DNA of 64,000 nucleotides, from NCBI GenBank assembly GCA_026708035.1, contig JAPOVQ010000009.1, forward strand, positions 1 through 64,000, read 5' to 3'. Below the pieces are notes generated by a model. It searched no databases. It had not been told where the DNA came from and saw nothing but the letters and a program-made list of their open reading frames with translations. This DNA comes from Chloroflexota bacterium (GTDB lineage: Bacteria; Chloroflexota; UBA11872). This document shows, piece after piece, positions 8,916 to 16,938 of this stretch. How positions within the stretch are numbered: position 1 is the first letter of the stretch; every line of letters starts with the position of its first letter. Both the position numbers and the translations under genes were made by a program.

Positions 8916-10058
8916 ATGCGCATCCGCCGCGTCGAATCCATCCGGCTCGACCAGTATTTGCTGGTCGAGATCGAGACCGACAGCGGGCTCACAGGTCTGG
9001 GCGAGGCCGGCGCCTGGGGCTTTCTGGAAGCCTCCGAGGCCGCCATCGAGAAGTTCGCCCGCTACCTGGTCGGCCAGGACCCGCTGCGAATCGAGCACCA
9101 CTGGCAATACCTCTATCGCTGGAGCGCCTTTCGCGGCTCGGCGGTGATGGCGGCCATCAGCGCCATCGACATCGCCCTCTGGGACATCGCGGGCAAACAC
9201 TTCGACGCGCCGGTCTATCAGTTGCTCGGTGGCAAGGTCCGCGACCGCGCGCGGGTTTATGCGCACGTCTTCGGCGACACGCGCGAGAAGCTGCTGGGCG
9301 GCATCGCCGAGGCCCGCGACGCGGGCTTCACCGCCGTGGGGCACCTCACGCCCTTCCTCGACGAGCCGTACGAGCGGTCCTTTTTCCAAACCCACGCGCG
9401 CAAGATCGGCGACGCCATCGACGCCGTGCGGCAGTACCGCGAGCTGGTCGGCGACGAGGTGGACCTTTGCATCGAAATCCACCGCCGCATGACACCGGCG
9501 GAGGCCGTGCAGTTGGGACGCGGCATCGAGCCGTTCCACCCGTACTTCTTCGAAGACCCGGTGATGCCCGACAACCTCGACGAGATGGCCTACGTGGCGG
9601 CCAATACCTCGGTGCCCATCGCCACCGGCGAGCGGCTCACGTCGCTGTGGGAGTTCGACATGCTGCTGCGCCGCAACGCGGCCCGCTATGTGCGGCCGGA
9701 CGTGTGCGTGGTGGGCGGGATCACGGCCATGAAGAAGATCGCCGCGCTGGCGGAGGCGCAGCACGTGGGCGTGGTGCCGCACAACCCGCTGAGCCCGGTG
9801 TGCACGGCGGCGTCATTGCAGGTGGCGGCCTGCATTCCCAACCTGGCCCTGGTGGAATATCCGAGCGGCGAGGACGAGTTCCCCAAGCGGGACATGGTGA
9901 CCGGCATTGCCGAGCACGACGGCCAGGGCTATCTGCTGATCCCGGACCGCCCGGGCATCGGCGTGGAGCTGAAGCCTGACGCGCGCGCCAACGTGCCCTA
10001 CGTGCCCCGTGAGGTGAAGACGCGGCTGCACGTGGACGGCTCGGTGGTGGACCAGTAG
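8916..10058 (+). CDS. Enolase-superfamily dehydratase (galactonate/mannonate dehydratase-like)
   Basis: A 380-residue mandelate racemase/muconate lactonizing-type enzyme. The N-terminal capping domain runs to about 120, followed by a (beta/alpha)7beta barrel. Metal ligands are expected at the Glu of LCIEIHRR, the Glu of YFFEDPV and the Glu of IATGERL. The catalytic His is in VVPHNPLSP, as in acid-sugar dehydratases of the DgoD/ManD type. Such enzymes remove water from aldonic acids to give 2-keto-3-deoxy acids. The exact substrate is not assignable. ATG at 8916 begins MRIRRVESIRLDQ, the usual family start. It is followed by a repeat-rich gap. Confidence 0.85.
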   Translation: MRIRRVESIRLDQYLLVEIETDSGLTGLGEAGAWGFLEASEAAIEKFARYLVGQDPLRIEHHWQYLYRWSAFRGSAVMAAISAIDIALWDIAGKHFDAPVYQLLGGKVRDRARVYAHVFGDTREKLLGGIAEARDAGFTAVGHLTPFLDEPYERSFFQTHARKIGDAIDAVRQYRELVGDEVDLCIEIHRRMTPAEAVQLGRGIEPFHPYFFEDPVMPDNLDEMAYVAANTSVPIATGERLTSLWEFDMLLRRNAARYVRPDVCVVGGITAMKKIAALAEAQHVGVVPHNPLSPVCTAASLQVAACIPNLALVEYPSGEDEFPKRDMVTGIAEHDGQGYLLIPDRPGIGVELKPDARANVPYVPREVKTRLHVDGSVVDQ

Positions 10059-10544
10059 GTCTGTGCACGGCCTCATGCAGGTGCGCCCGTCCCATCCAGT
10101 CAACCTGTAGGGGCGTCCCTGGTGGGCGCCCTCGCTGCCCGGCGACTGTAGGGGCGGGTTTGAAACCCGCCCGACGCTAGGCATCCGGCGCGCTTCCAGG
10201 TTAGACCGGACTGGATTCCGGCCTCCGCCGGAATCACGGAGGAGGCGCATCATGCGCGGCTGTTAGTTCCGCGCCCCCAGCCGAAGCCCCTCAGGCCGGG
10301 TCCGGCCCCCTCTCCCCGCGGGAGAGGGTTGGGGTGAGGGGCAGGAGCACCGTCTAGCGGCGGCAGCCCCAGTTAGCGCGGTCCCCCCTCATCCTGTCCT
10401 TCTCCCACTAGGGGAGAAGGGACTCGTCATCCACGCTTTCTAGTCCCGTGCAAGCCGCGTGACGTTGAACGATGCCTCTAAGGCCGGGTCCGGCCCCCTC
10501 TCCCTCGACCGGAGAGGGCTGGGGTGAGGGTGCGGAGAACCCGC
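10059..10544. repeat. Intergenic gap packed with palindromic repeats
   Basis: No gene is seen in this 486-base gap. It holds several short palindromes in series: a GTAGGGGCG element (about 10108-10135), a perfect GGGCGGGTTT-GAAACCCGCC hairpin (about 10153-10173), an ATTCCGGC...GCCGGAAT hairpin (about 10212-10236), and CCCTCTCCC...GGGAGAGGG elements followed by TTGGGGTGAGGG or close variants at about 10294-10343 and 10484-10531. A related CCTTCTCCC/GGGGAGAAGG hairpin lies near 10400-10424. The same families recur at 4.6, 11.1, 11.2, 13.5, 29.3, 46.2 and 54.4 kb. Confidence 0.7.
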
Positions 10545-10985
10545 CTAGCGGCGTCCTCCGAGCGGCACGTCGCGGCCCTCGTCCAAGTCCAGCCGGTCGA
10601 ACTGCCGGCTGAGGTCGGTGCGGTGCCCCTGGCCGATGTCCTCCAGGAATGCGCGGTACCACGCCTCCCGCTCCGGGGTCGCCGGCGTCTGCGTCATCAT
10701 CATGGCGTTCCAGGCGGCGATCTCGTCGGGCGACCGCTCGGTCATGTTGGCCTGGACCCAGGCGAGAACGTCGGCGTCGGTGGCGTTGGCGGCCACCGCG
10801 GCGTGAAAGGCGTCGACGTCGAGGCCGAGGAATTCGAGCATCTCCGTCGAAAACCCGCGCCGCGAGACATATTCGCCCAGGGCACCGGTCGCTTCGGCGC
10901 GCGCCTTGTCGATGGCGCGCGGCAAGAACACGATGCCGCCAAGCGAGGCATAAGGGCTGCGCGGCACGTCACGCGTGAGGTCCAT
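10545..10985 (-). CDS. DUF5069-family protein
   Basis: 146 residues matching the DUF5069 pattern. It starts MDLTRDVPRSPYASLGGIVFLPRAIDKARA and continues with a conserved FLGLDVDAF segment, an AWVQANM segment and RSPDEIAAWNAMMM. The family is soluble, mostly helical and of unknown function. The ATG at 10985 is preferred because the family begins here and a GGGAG lies about 8 nt upstream. Reading further upstream runs into palindromic repeats. Neighbours give no clue. Confidence 0.8.
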   Translation of the reverse strand: MDLTRDVPRSPYASLGGIVFLPRAIDKARAEATGALGEYVSRRGFSTEMLEFLGLDVDAFHAAVAANATDADVLAWVQANMTERSPDEIAAWNAMMMTQTPATPEREAWYRAFLEDIGQGHRTDLSRQFDRLDLDEGRDVPLGGRR

Positions 10986-11090
10986 GGGGGTGGTCTCCCG
11001 GTCAGGTAGTGGCCGGGAGTGTAGGCGGCGGGCACCTGCCATCTCCGGGCATTTGCACGCATCGAGACTTCGCTTTGCCCCAGCAGCGTC

Positions 11091-11208
11091 ACCCTCGCCC
11101 TCTCCCATCAACGGAGAGGGGATCGAAGGGCTTTCCCGCCTGCCCACGACTGTCGCCAGCGGAGTCAGGCCCCCTCTCCCCTCGCGGGAGAGGGTTGGGG
11201 TGAGGGGT
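11091..11208. repeat. Two CCCTCTCCC/GGGAGAGGG palindromic elements
   Basis: Copies lie at about 11095-11120 (CCCTCTCCC-atcaac-GGAGAGGG) and 11170-11208 (CCCCCTCTCCC-ctcgc-GGGAGAGGG followed by TTGGGGTGAGGGG). They share the core and the asymmetric flank with the copies at 10.3 and 10.5 kb and with the copy inside the GH127 gene. The gap also has an ATTCCGGC-type hairpin at about 11229-11256. Confidence 0.65.
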
Positions 11209-11277
11209 TCCATAAGCCCTTGTCCGTCATGCCGGCGGAAGCCGGAATCCAGGATCCCTCGTCAACCGACGCTGGGC

Positions 11278-11511
11278 CTACCGATCCGTCGCACCGTCGA
11301 CGATGGCCCGCTGCATGTCGTCCAGGGTCACCGGCGGACCATCGTGGCTGAGCGCGCCGTACAGATGTTGGATTGGACGCACGGCGCGGATACGCACCTC
11401 GCCGTCCACGACGAAATAGCGCACGCGGCCACCGGGCCGCACGCCGAAGGCCTCACGCACCGCTTTGGGCAGGGTGGTCCGCCCATTGGCCGTGACTTGT
11501 GATTCAAGCAT
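11278..11511 (-). CDS. SpoVT/AbrB-type antitoxin-like DNA-binding protein, orphan
   Basis: About 77 residues. The start MLESQVTANGRTTLPKAVREAFGVRPGG is a swapped-hairpin AbrB domain of the MazE/VapB-antitoxin kind. The C-terminal tail (LDDMQRAIVDGATDR) resembles the toxin-neutralising tail of such antitoxins, yet no PIN or MazF toxin gene is adjacent. An alternative GTG start at 11544 would overlap the end of the upstream nuclease gene by 20 nt. Here the ATG is favoured because family members begin at this point. It probably forms an operon with the upstream HsdR_N-RAMA gene and may regulate it. Confidence 0.75.
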   Translation of the reverse strand: MLESQVTANGRTTLPKAVREAFGVRPGGRVRYFVVDGEVRIRAVRPIQHLYGALSHDGPPVTLDDMQRAIVDGATDR

Positions 11512-11524
11512 TGGGCAGTCCGCT

Positions 11525-12565
11525 TCAGGATCCTTCCGACTCACCCCTGGCCGGAAGTCTCTTTCGCAACACGTCGATCTTCTTTACCTGACCATCCGCG
11601 TCGATGAACCTCCAGAAATCCCAGCCGTTGGTGTTTGAATTCTCTCCACTAAACCCGGCCGCGATCCGCGCCGCCTTGCCAGCCATTGACACTGACCGGA
11701 ATCTCTTCTCCTGGAAAACTATGGAGCCATCGGATTCGATTCGAGCCGAGAGGGTCTGACCCAAATATGTCTTATGCAAACCGAATGGCGTCCGAATGAT
11801 CTTGGTCGCAATGAGGCGTTGCAGCGCATTTCCCATAGTCTTGGGCTTCGGCGGAGGAGGCGGCTTCACAGGCGGCGGAGAGACATCTGGAGAGCTGCCG
11901 TATACCGGGGGAAACTCGAACCGCGCCCGGACTCGGCGCAAGCTTGAAGCGACATCCCGGCGGGTGAGGTTGTTCGTCCGCCGCTGCAGCACGTTGACTA
12001 ACGACGTATCCGGTTCCGGGACGAACAGGGCCTTCAAGGCCTCTTGCACCTGGCGGTCCACAAACTTCACCCGCCAGTGGCCTTCTAGTCGTTTCTCGCG
12101 TAATCCGTCCCGCGCCAGCAGTTCAAGTCCTTCGATCACGCTGCTGTCATCCACGTCGGTCAGCCGAAATGTTCGAAAGAGCTTTTGGTCAATGTCGGCA
12201 CTCGCGTGCGTGCTGTAAATGCGGTACTCGTTGCCGTCGGTTAGCACAACCCACTCCACGCCCGCCACGCCGGCGTAGCCCATGACTTGGCCAGCCCATT
12301 TGTGGTCGCTGAGGTTCGTACCGAGCGCCTTGGCCTCGACGAATAGATACGGCTTGCCTTGATCCAGGAGCGCATAGTCCACAGGGTTGCCGCCGCGATA
12401 GCGATATTCAAAGTCGACTTGATTGAGGTCCCCAAGATCCCAACCCAGGGCCGTGAGGATGGGGTTTATCAGGTTTGTCCTGGTATGCGTTTCGGTAATA
12501 CCCCGGCCCTGGTAGCGCTCGATGAGCTCGCGAATGTCGGGGAGGACGTCTCGCACGGCGCTCAT
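11525..12565 (-). CDS. HsdR_N nuclease-domain protein fused to a C-terminal RAMA domain
   Basis: 346 residues. The N-terminal ~150 match the type I restriction HsdR_N domain: ETHTRTNLINPILTALGWDL, then the PD-(D/E)xK core NPVDYALL...YLFVEAK (catalytic Asp, Glu and Lys visible). A proline-rich linker (SPPPVKPPPPPKPK) leads to about 100 residues resembling RAMA, the restriction-enzyme adenine-methylase-associated domain (TYLGQTLSARI..DGSIVFQEKRFRSVSMAGKAA..NTNGWDFWRF). RAMA is predicted to bind modified DNA or partner nucleases. No helicase or methylase is adjacent, so this is not a full type I system. Start at ATG 12565 (MSAVRDVLPDI); an ATG at 12586 is possible. The downstream AbrB-like gene follows at once. 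Confidence 0.8.
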   Translation of the reverse strand: MSAVRDVLPDIRELIERYQGRGITETHTRTNLINPILTALGWDLGDLNQVDFEYRYRGGNPVDYALLDQGKPYLFVEAKALGTNLSDHKWAGQVMGYAGVAGVEWVVLTDGNEYRIYSTHASADIDQKLFRTFRLTDVDDSSVIEGLELLARDGLREKRLEGHWRVKFVDRQVQEALKALFVPEPDTSLVNVLQRRTNNLTRRDVASSLRRVRARFEFPPVYGSSPDVSPPPVKPPPPPKPKTMGNALQRLIATKIIRTPFGLHKTYLGQTLSARIESDGSIVFQEKRFRSVSMAGKAARIAAGFSGENSNTNGWDFWRFIDADGQVKKIDVLRKRLPARGESEGS

Positions 12566-12637
12566 GACGAGCAAAGCTCCATACATGAAGGAATCACGTG
12601 TAGTGCCATATCGTACTCGCCGACCGAATCCCTTTCC

Positions 12638-13390
12638 CTACCCAAACCGCCTCGCCAGCGCCCGGAAGAGCCCCGGCCAGGCGCCGTGCAGCCAGATGGG
12701 GAGCTGCAGCCAGCCGGGCACCACGACTTCGTCGCGATCGCGTTCGATGGCGCGCACGATGGCCCGCGCCACGCGCTCCGGGGGGATGGGCTGGGGCCGC
12801 TTGCGGCGGAACGGGCTACCGCGTCGCTCGAAGAATTCCGTGTCCACCACGCCGGGGGAAACCCTGGTCACCCGCACGCCGGATGGCTGGACCTCGTAGC
12901 GCAGGCCCTCGCTGAACGAGAGCAGGGCGGCCTTGGTGGCGGCGTAGAGCGCCTCGTCGCGGACGCCCACGTGACCCGCGATCGAGGCCACCATCACGAT
13001 GTGGCCGCGCCGGCGCTCCAGCATGGACGGCAGCACGGCCCGCGTGAGCCGCGCCGCGCCCACCAGGTTCACCGCCACCAGGTCGTCGATCTTCTCGGGC
13101 GGCATGGCGGCGAACGGCCCTCCCCAGCCGATGCCGGCGTTGTTGACCAGGATGTCCACTGGCTCGGGTCCGTGGAGCGCCGCCTCGGCCAGCCGCCCGA
13201 TGTCGGCTGGGCTCCCAAGGTCTGCGGAGACGGCGGTCCCGCCGGTGGCGTCGCGGATCGCGGTCAGCGCCTGGGGATCGCGGCCGGTGGCGATCACGCG
13301 GGCGCCGGCCCGCGCCAGGGCAATGGCCGTGGCGCGGCCGATGCCTGCCGTGGCTCCCGTCACCAAGGCCGTCGATCCGAGAATATTCAT
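12638..13390 (-). CDS. Short-chain dehydrogenase/reductase (SDR)
   Basis: A 250-residue classical SDR. Visible are the cofactor motif TGATAGIG (residues 10-17), NNAGIG, the catalytic Ser in VASIAG, and YAATK with catalytic Tyr and Lys. TGRDPQ after the second strand suggests NADP preference. The C-terminus has a hydrophobic amphipathic stretch (GWLQLPIWLHGAWPGLF) that may touch the membrane, as in some lipid-modifying SDRs. Substrate unknown. ATG at 13390. A much longer in-frame reading upstream is repeat-derived and not coding. Confidence 0.88.
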   Translation of the reverse strand: MNILGSTALVTGATAGIGRATAIALARAGARVIATGRDPQALTAIRDATGGTAVSADLGSPADIGRLAEAALHGPEPVDILVNNAGIGWGGPFAAMPPEKIDDLVAVNLVGAARLTRAVLPSMLERRRGHIVMVASIAGHVGVRDEALYAATKAALLSFSEGLRYEVQPSGVRVTRVSPGVVDTEFFERRGSPFRRKRPQPIPPERVARAIVRAIERDRDEVVVPGWLQLPIWLHGAWPGLFRALARRFG

Positions 13391-13753
13391 AGGAGCCGAA
13401 TCGGAGTCCGCCTGTAGTCGCCGCCGGTCGGAGGGTATCGCGAACCCGCCCATCCGTTCGCGGTGAGGCCGCCTGCCCGTTCGTGGTGAGCCAGTCGAAC
13501 CGCGCCCTTCGACAGGCTCAGGGCGAACGGGCGGGAATGCAATCGTGCCGAGCCCTTCGGCAGGCTCAGGACAGGCTCTGTCGAACCACGACGCAAAGAC
13601 GAAACCTGGATTCCGGCTTTCGCCGGAATGACGGAGGGGCAACGTCCGAGCTGGACCAGCGCAAATTGGCCAACGACGGCTCCGCGGGCGTTTGCCTCTC
13701 CCAGCCGCGCGCGGCACGATCGAGCACCCGCCTCCCCTGCACGTGGGCCTTCC
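13391..13753. repeat. Repeat-filled gap with TTCGACAGGCTCAGG-type elements
   Basis: Contains at least two copies of a TTCGACAGGCTCAGGGCGAACGG-type element (about 13507-13531, and a nested variant at 13551-13587 with CTTCGGCAGGCTCAGGACAGG), plus an ATTCCGGCTTTCGCCGGAAT hairpin at 13611-13630. These are known kinds of dispersed intergenic repeats that often produce spurious reading frames. The last ~100 bases ahead of the prenyl synthase gene hold nothing recognisable. Confidence 0.6.
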
Positions 13754-14788
13754 ATGACCACCAGCGCCGCGGCGCCGGCCGAGCTCTTCGAGCGCTACCG
13801 CGACGACGTCGACGCCGCCCTGCGCGCGGTATTCGACGGCTTGGACACGCCGTTGGCCACCATGGCCCGCTATCAGCTTGGCTGGGTCGATGCCGACGGC
13901 AACCCGGTGCAGGCCAATCGCGGCAAGGCGCTGCGGCCGACCCTGTGCCTGCTGACCTGCGAGGCCCTGGGCGGGGATGTTGAGGCGGCGCTGCCGGCGG
14001 CGGCGGGCGTGGAGCTGCTGCACAACTTTTCGCTGGTCCACGACGACGTGATGGACAACGACCGTCTGCGGCGCCACCGACCCACCGTGTGGGCGGTGTG
14101 GGGGCAGGCCAAGGCCATCGACGCGGGCGACTTCATGCATGTGCTCGCCACGCTCAGCGTGCTGCGGGCGGGCACGCCGCACGACGCTCGCGCCGCGCGC
14201 GACGCCGTGGAAGTGCTGACCCTGGGCTGCCGGCGCATGACCGAAGGGCAATACCTGGACATGGCCTACGAGGACGAGGACTCGGTGTCGGTGGACGACT
14301 ATCTCCGCATGATCGACCTCAAGACCGCGGCGCTGATCGGCACGGCCATGGAACTGGGCGCGGTGTTTGCCGGCAACGATCCGGCGGTGCGCGCGGCGGT
14401 GCGCGACGCCGGCACGGCGCTGGGGGCCGCCTTTCAGATTCGCGACGACTTCCTGGGCATTTGGGGCGACCCCGACGCGACCGGCAAGTCCGTCGAGAGC
14501 GACATTCAGAAGCGCAAGAAGACCCTGCCCATCGTCCACGCGATGACGGAGGGCGCCCCGGCGGATCGCGACCGCCTGCGAACCTCGCTCGCCGACCTGG
14601 AGGTCCCGCCGGACACCGCGGAGATCGTGGCGCTGCTCGAGCGGTCCGGCTCACGCGCCTACGCGGAGTCGCTGGCCGAGGAGTATCACGCCGTAACCCG
14701 CGATCTTCTCTCCGACGTGCCGCTCAACGCCTGGGGCGGCGAAGCCCTGGGCGCCCTCGCGGCGTTCACCGCGCGGCGAACGGTCTAG
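13754..14788 (+). CDS. Trans-isoprenyl diphosphate synthase (FPP/GGPP synthase type)
   Basis: A 344-residue all-helical prenyltransferase that condenses isopentenyl diphosphate onto allylic primers. The first aspartate-rich motif DDVMDND is at 97-103 and the second (IRDDFLGIWGD) near 230-240. The GKALRP segment, which binds IPP, is at about 57-62. Product length is set by residues before the first motif (NFSLVH), which cannot be read with confidence. Start ATG at 13754. Its last four bases (CTAG) are shared with the stop codon of the convergent YvcK-like gene. Quinone, carotenoid or archaeal-like lipid chains are possible products. Confidence 0.92.
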   Translation: MTTSAAAPAELFERYRDDVDAALRAVFDGLDTPLATMARYQLGWVDADGNPVQANRGKALRPTLCLLTCEALGGDVEAALPAAAGVELLHNFSLVHDDVMDNDRLRRHRPTVWAVWGQAKAIDAGDFMHVLATLSVLRAGTPHDARAARDAVEVLTLGCRRMTEGQYLDMAYEDEDSVSVDDYLRMIDLKTAALIGTAMELGAVFAGNDPAVRAAVRDAGTALGAAFQIRDDFLGIWGDPDATGKSVESDIQKRKKTLPIVHAMTEGAPADRDRLRTSLADLEVPPDTAEIVALLERSGSRAYAESLAEEYHAVTRDLLSDVPLNAWGGEALGALAAFTARRTV

Positions 14789-16104
14789 CGCGTCTCCGCC
14801 AGCGCGACCAGCGTGGCCTTGTTCTGCGAGGCCTGCTCGTAGAGGTCCATCAGCGCCGCCGCCAGCGCGTGCGGCTCGTGGTGATGCGGCGCCGCCGGGT
14901 CCACCACGTCGGCCAGCACCGCCTGCACGCCCGCGTCCAGCAGCTCGACCTGCGTGGCCGGATCGCAGGTGACCAGCCGGGTGCCGCTGCCTTCGGGCAG
15001 CTCAACCTGCGTGTTGCTGTTGCCCAGCATGTATTGGAAGAGATCGGGCCCGACGTGCCGCGTGCAGCAGTGGACGTGCTCCGCGGGACCAAAGTCGTCG
15101 GTTTCCCCAAGCTCGGTGGCGACGTTGCACACATAGACCTTGACGGCGCGCGAGGCGCGGATCGCGGTGGTCAGCCGACCCACCAGCAGGTTGGGAATCA
15201 CGCTGGTGAAGACGCTTCCCGGACCCAGCACCACCATGTCCGCCGCCAGGATTTCCTGAATGGCCGCCGAATTGGCCGCCACGTGTCGCGGCTCGATGAA
15301 GACGCGGGAAATAGGTTGGCCGGATGACCGCAGCTTCGACTCGCCGCGCACGATTCGCCCGTCGGCCAGCTCCCCCACCAGCCGGATGTCGGAGTGCGTG
15401 GATGGCAGGATGCGCCCGCGCACGCGCAGCACGTCGCTGAGCGCGCGCACGCCGTCCTCGAAGTTCCCATCCTTGAGTTCGGTGGTCGCGGCGATGAGCA
15501 GGTTGCCCAGGCTGTGCCCCTGAAGTCCGCCGCCGCGGCTGAAGCGATAGTTCATCACCTCGTTCATCAGCGACTCGGAATCGGCCAGCGCGGCCAGGCA
15601 CTGGCGCACGTCGCCCGGCGGCGCCAGGCCAAACTCCTCCCGCAGCCGTCCCGAACTCCCGCCGTCGTCGGCCACGGTCACCACGGCGGTGATGTTGTTG
15701 GTGTGCTCCTTGAGCCCCCGCAGCAGGATGCCCAGCCCCGTGCCGCCGCCGATGGCCACGATTCGCGGACCGCGTTGCAGCCGGCGGCTTTGGTAGAGCG
15801 TTTCGGCAATGTTGTCGTCGGGGCTCACGACCACCGACAGCACCGTGCGCCCCAGCAGGAACCCGCCGGCGACGACCCCCGCCAGCCCCAACCCGCCAAC
15901 CACCAGCGAGCGGAAGGGATGCTCGATGAACTGCAGGGTCATGTAGTAGACCACTGAGCCGGCCGGCCCCGGCACGTCGATGGTGCGGTAGACGTAGGCC
16001 AGGAACATGGCCAGCGCCAGCGCCAGGATGACCGTGCCCGCGAAGATGAGGAGGATGTAGCGCTTGACGCCGATGCCGAGGGTTAACCACCGTCGTGAGC
16101 GCAT
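14785..16104 (-). CDS. YvcK/CofD-like protein with N-terminal membrane anchor
   Basis: 439 residues. Two N-terminal membrane helices (YILLIFAGTVILALALAMFLAYV and a second near 85-105) precede a CofD/YvcK domain, with GGGTGLGILLRGLK, VADDGGSSGRLR, PPGDVRQCLAAL and LGPGSVFTSVIPNL. YvcK proteins bind UDP-sugars and link central carbon metabolism to cell-wall synthesis and cell shape. The membrane-anchored form is seen in several non-Firmicute phyla. The start at 16104 gives a basic cytoplasmic tail and has AGGAGG about 11 nt upstream; an in-frame extension to 16209 is possible. Confidence 0.87.
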   Translation of the reverse strand: MRSRRWLTLGIGVKRYILLIFAGTVILALALAMFLAYVYRTIDVPGPAGSVVYYMTLQFIEHPFRSLVVGGLGLAGVVAGGFLLGRTVLSVVVSPDDNIAETLYQSRRLQRGPRIVAIGGGTGLGILLRGLKEHTNNITAVVTVADDGGSSGRLREEFGLAPPGDVRQCLAALADSESLMNEVMNYRFSRGGGLQGHSLGNLLIAATTELKDGNFEDGVRALSDVLRVRGRILPSTHSDIRLVGELADGRIVRGESKLRSSGQPISRVFIEPRHVAANSAAIQEILAADMVVLGPGSVFTSVIPNLLVGRLTTAIRASRAVKVYVCNVATELGETDDFGPAEHVHCCTRHVGPDLFQYMLGNSNTQVELPEGSGTRLVTCDPATQVELLDAGVQAVLADVVDPAAPHHHEPHALAAALMDLYEQASQNKATLVALAETR

Positions 16105-16345
16105 GCGCGGTCGAGCCTCCTGCCAACGAACGAGCCCGCCGTCGTCGCGACGCTGGGACTCGGCGGCGCGGAGTACCCGGGTGGCCCGGGAGCCAATTAT
16201 ACGCCTCACGCGATGCTCACGGCCGTCTGGAGGACGTGATTTCGCGGCGAATCTCGTACGCCGGCGGCCCCTACCTAGTGCGACTCACCGCCCGACGCCC
16301 AGCCCTATGGAGTCTGGCGTCTGGCCCAAGGAGAACACGAGAGCG

Positions 16346-16718
16346 TCAGCCGTCCGCGCAGAACGGCAGATCGAGCCTGTGAAGGTCGTGGTCTTTGACA
16401 TCTCGCAACGCCTGCGGGATGCACCCCGTGAATGGGACCGCCTCCAGCCGTAGCAATTCGAGGTTGTTCAGGAGACCCAACTCCGGTGGGATTTCGCCGC
16501 TCAACGGGTTGTCTCGAAGGAGCAATGCCTCAAGGGCGGCGAGGCGACCGAAGTCAGCCGGGAGATGGGAAGAGGCAGCCGTCGTCGACGGCAACGCCCG
16601 CGCACTCCAGCGCCGCCGCCGATGGCCATACGGTCAGCGCGGCCACGGCGACGATGGCCAACACCGCGAGCGCCGTGCGCAGCCGTCGCCGCCGAAGACT
16701 CAGGCACGGATCAGGCAT
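16346..16718 (-). pseudogene. Secreted leucine-rich-repeat protein, frameshifted remnant
   Basis: On the minus strand an ATG at 16718 opens a signal-peptide-like start (basic RRRRLR, then LAVLAIVAVAALTVW) followed by LECAGVAVDDGCLFPS, and stops near 16554. A different frame then carries about 60 residues of plant-type LRR (LPADFGRLAALEALLL, NPLSGEIPPELGLL, LELLRL, FTGCIPQAL) and ends at 16346. Joining the frames near 16560-16570 gives a short secreted LRR protein of about 120 residues. Either a frameshift has broken the gene or the sequence has an indel there. Function unknown; LRRs bind proteins or glycans. Confidence 0.55.
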
Positions 16719-16842
16719 GAGGCCTTGCCCTACGTGGCGGCGGCCCGGCGCTCCCGCAAACCGCCCGACAGCCAGGCAGCGCAAATCTAGCGCACGGACG
16801 GATGCCGGTGGTTGCAGCCTATTCTCGCGCACGGCTCGATGT

Positions 16843-16884
16843 GTAAGCCATGTCCCCGAACCCGCGTAAACCATGTCTCCGGTC
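16843..16884 (+). repeat. Tandem pair of GTAARCCATGTCYCCG repeats
   Basis: Two 19-base units, at 16843-16861 and 16866-16884, match at 15 of 19 positions (GTAAGCCATGTCCCCG and GTAAACCATGTCTCCG). They look like a left-over end of an insertion sequence or another short mobile repeat, but no transposase is near. The second unit contains an ATG (16873) in frame with the HAD gene, which makes that start doubtful. Confidence 0.4.
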
Positions 16885-16938
16885 TTCGCAACGCGAGAGG
16901 GATGGGTTGGGGGTGATCCCGGCGCGGCGGCTGCCTCC

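Noticed and set aside
10059-10544. CRISPR array
   Set aside because: The repeats are different palindromes with irregular spacing, not identical direct repeats with spacers.
13391-14539. Long minus-strand extension of the SDR gene
   Set aside because: It crosses intergenic repeats and is antisense to the prenyl synthase gene; the SDR motifs need only 12638-13390.
16843-16884. Intact insertion sequence
   Set aside because: Only two short near-identical units; no transposase or inverted ends found.
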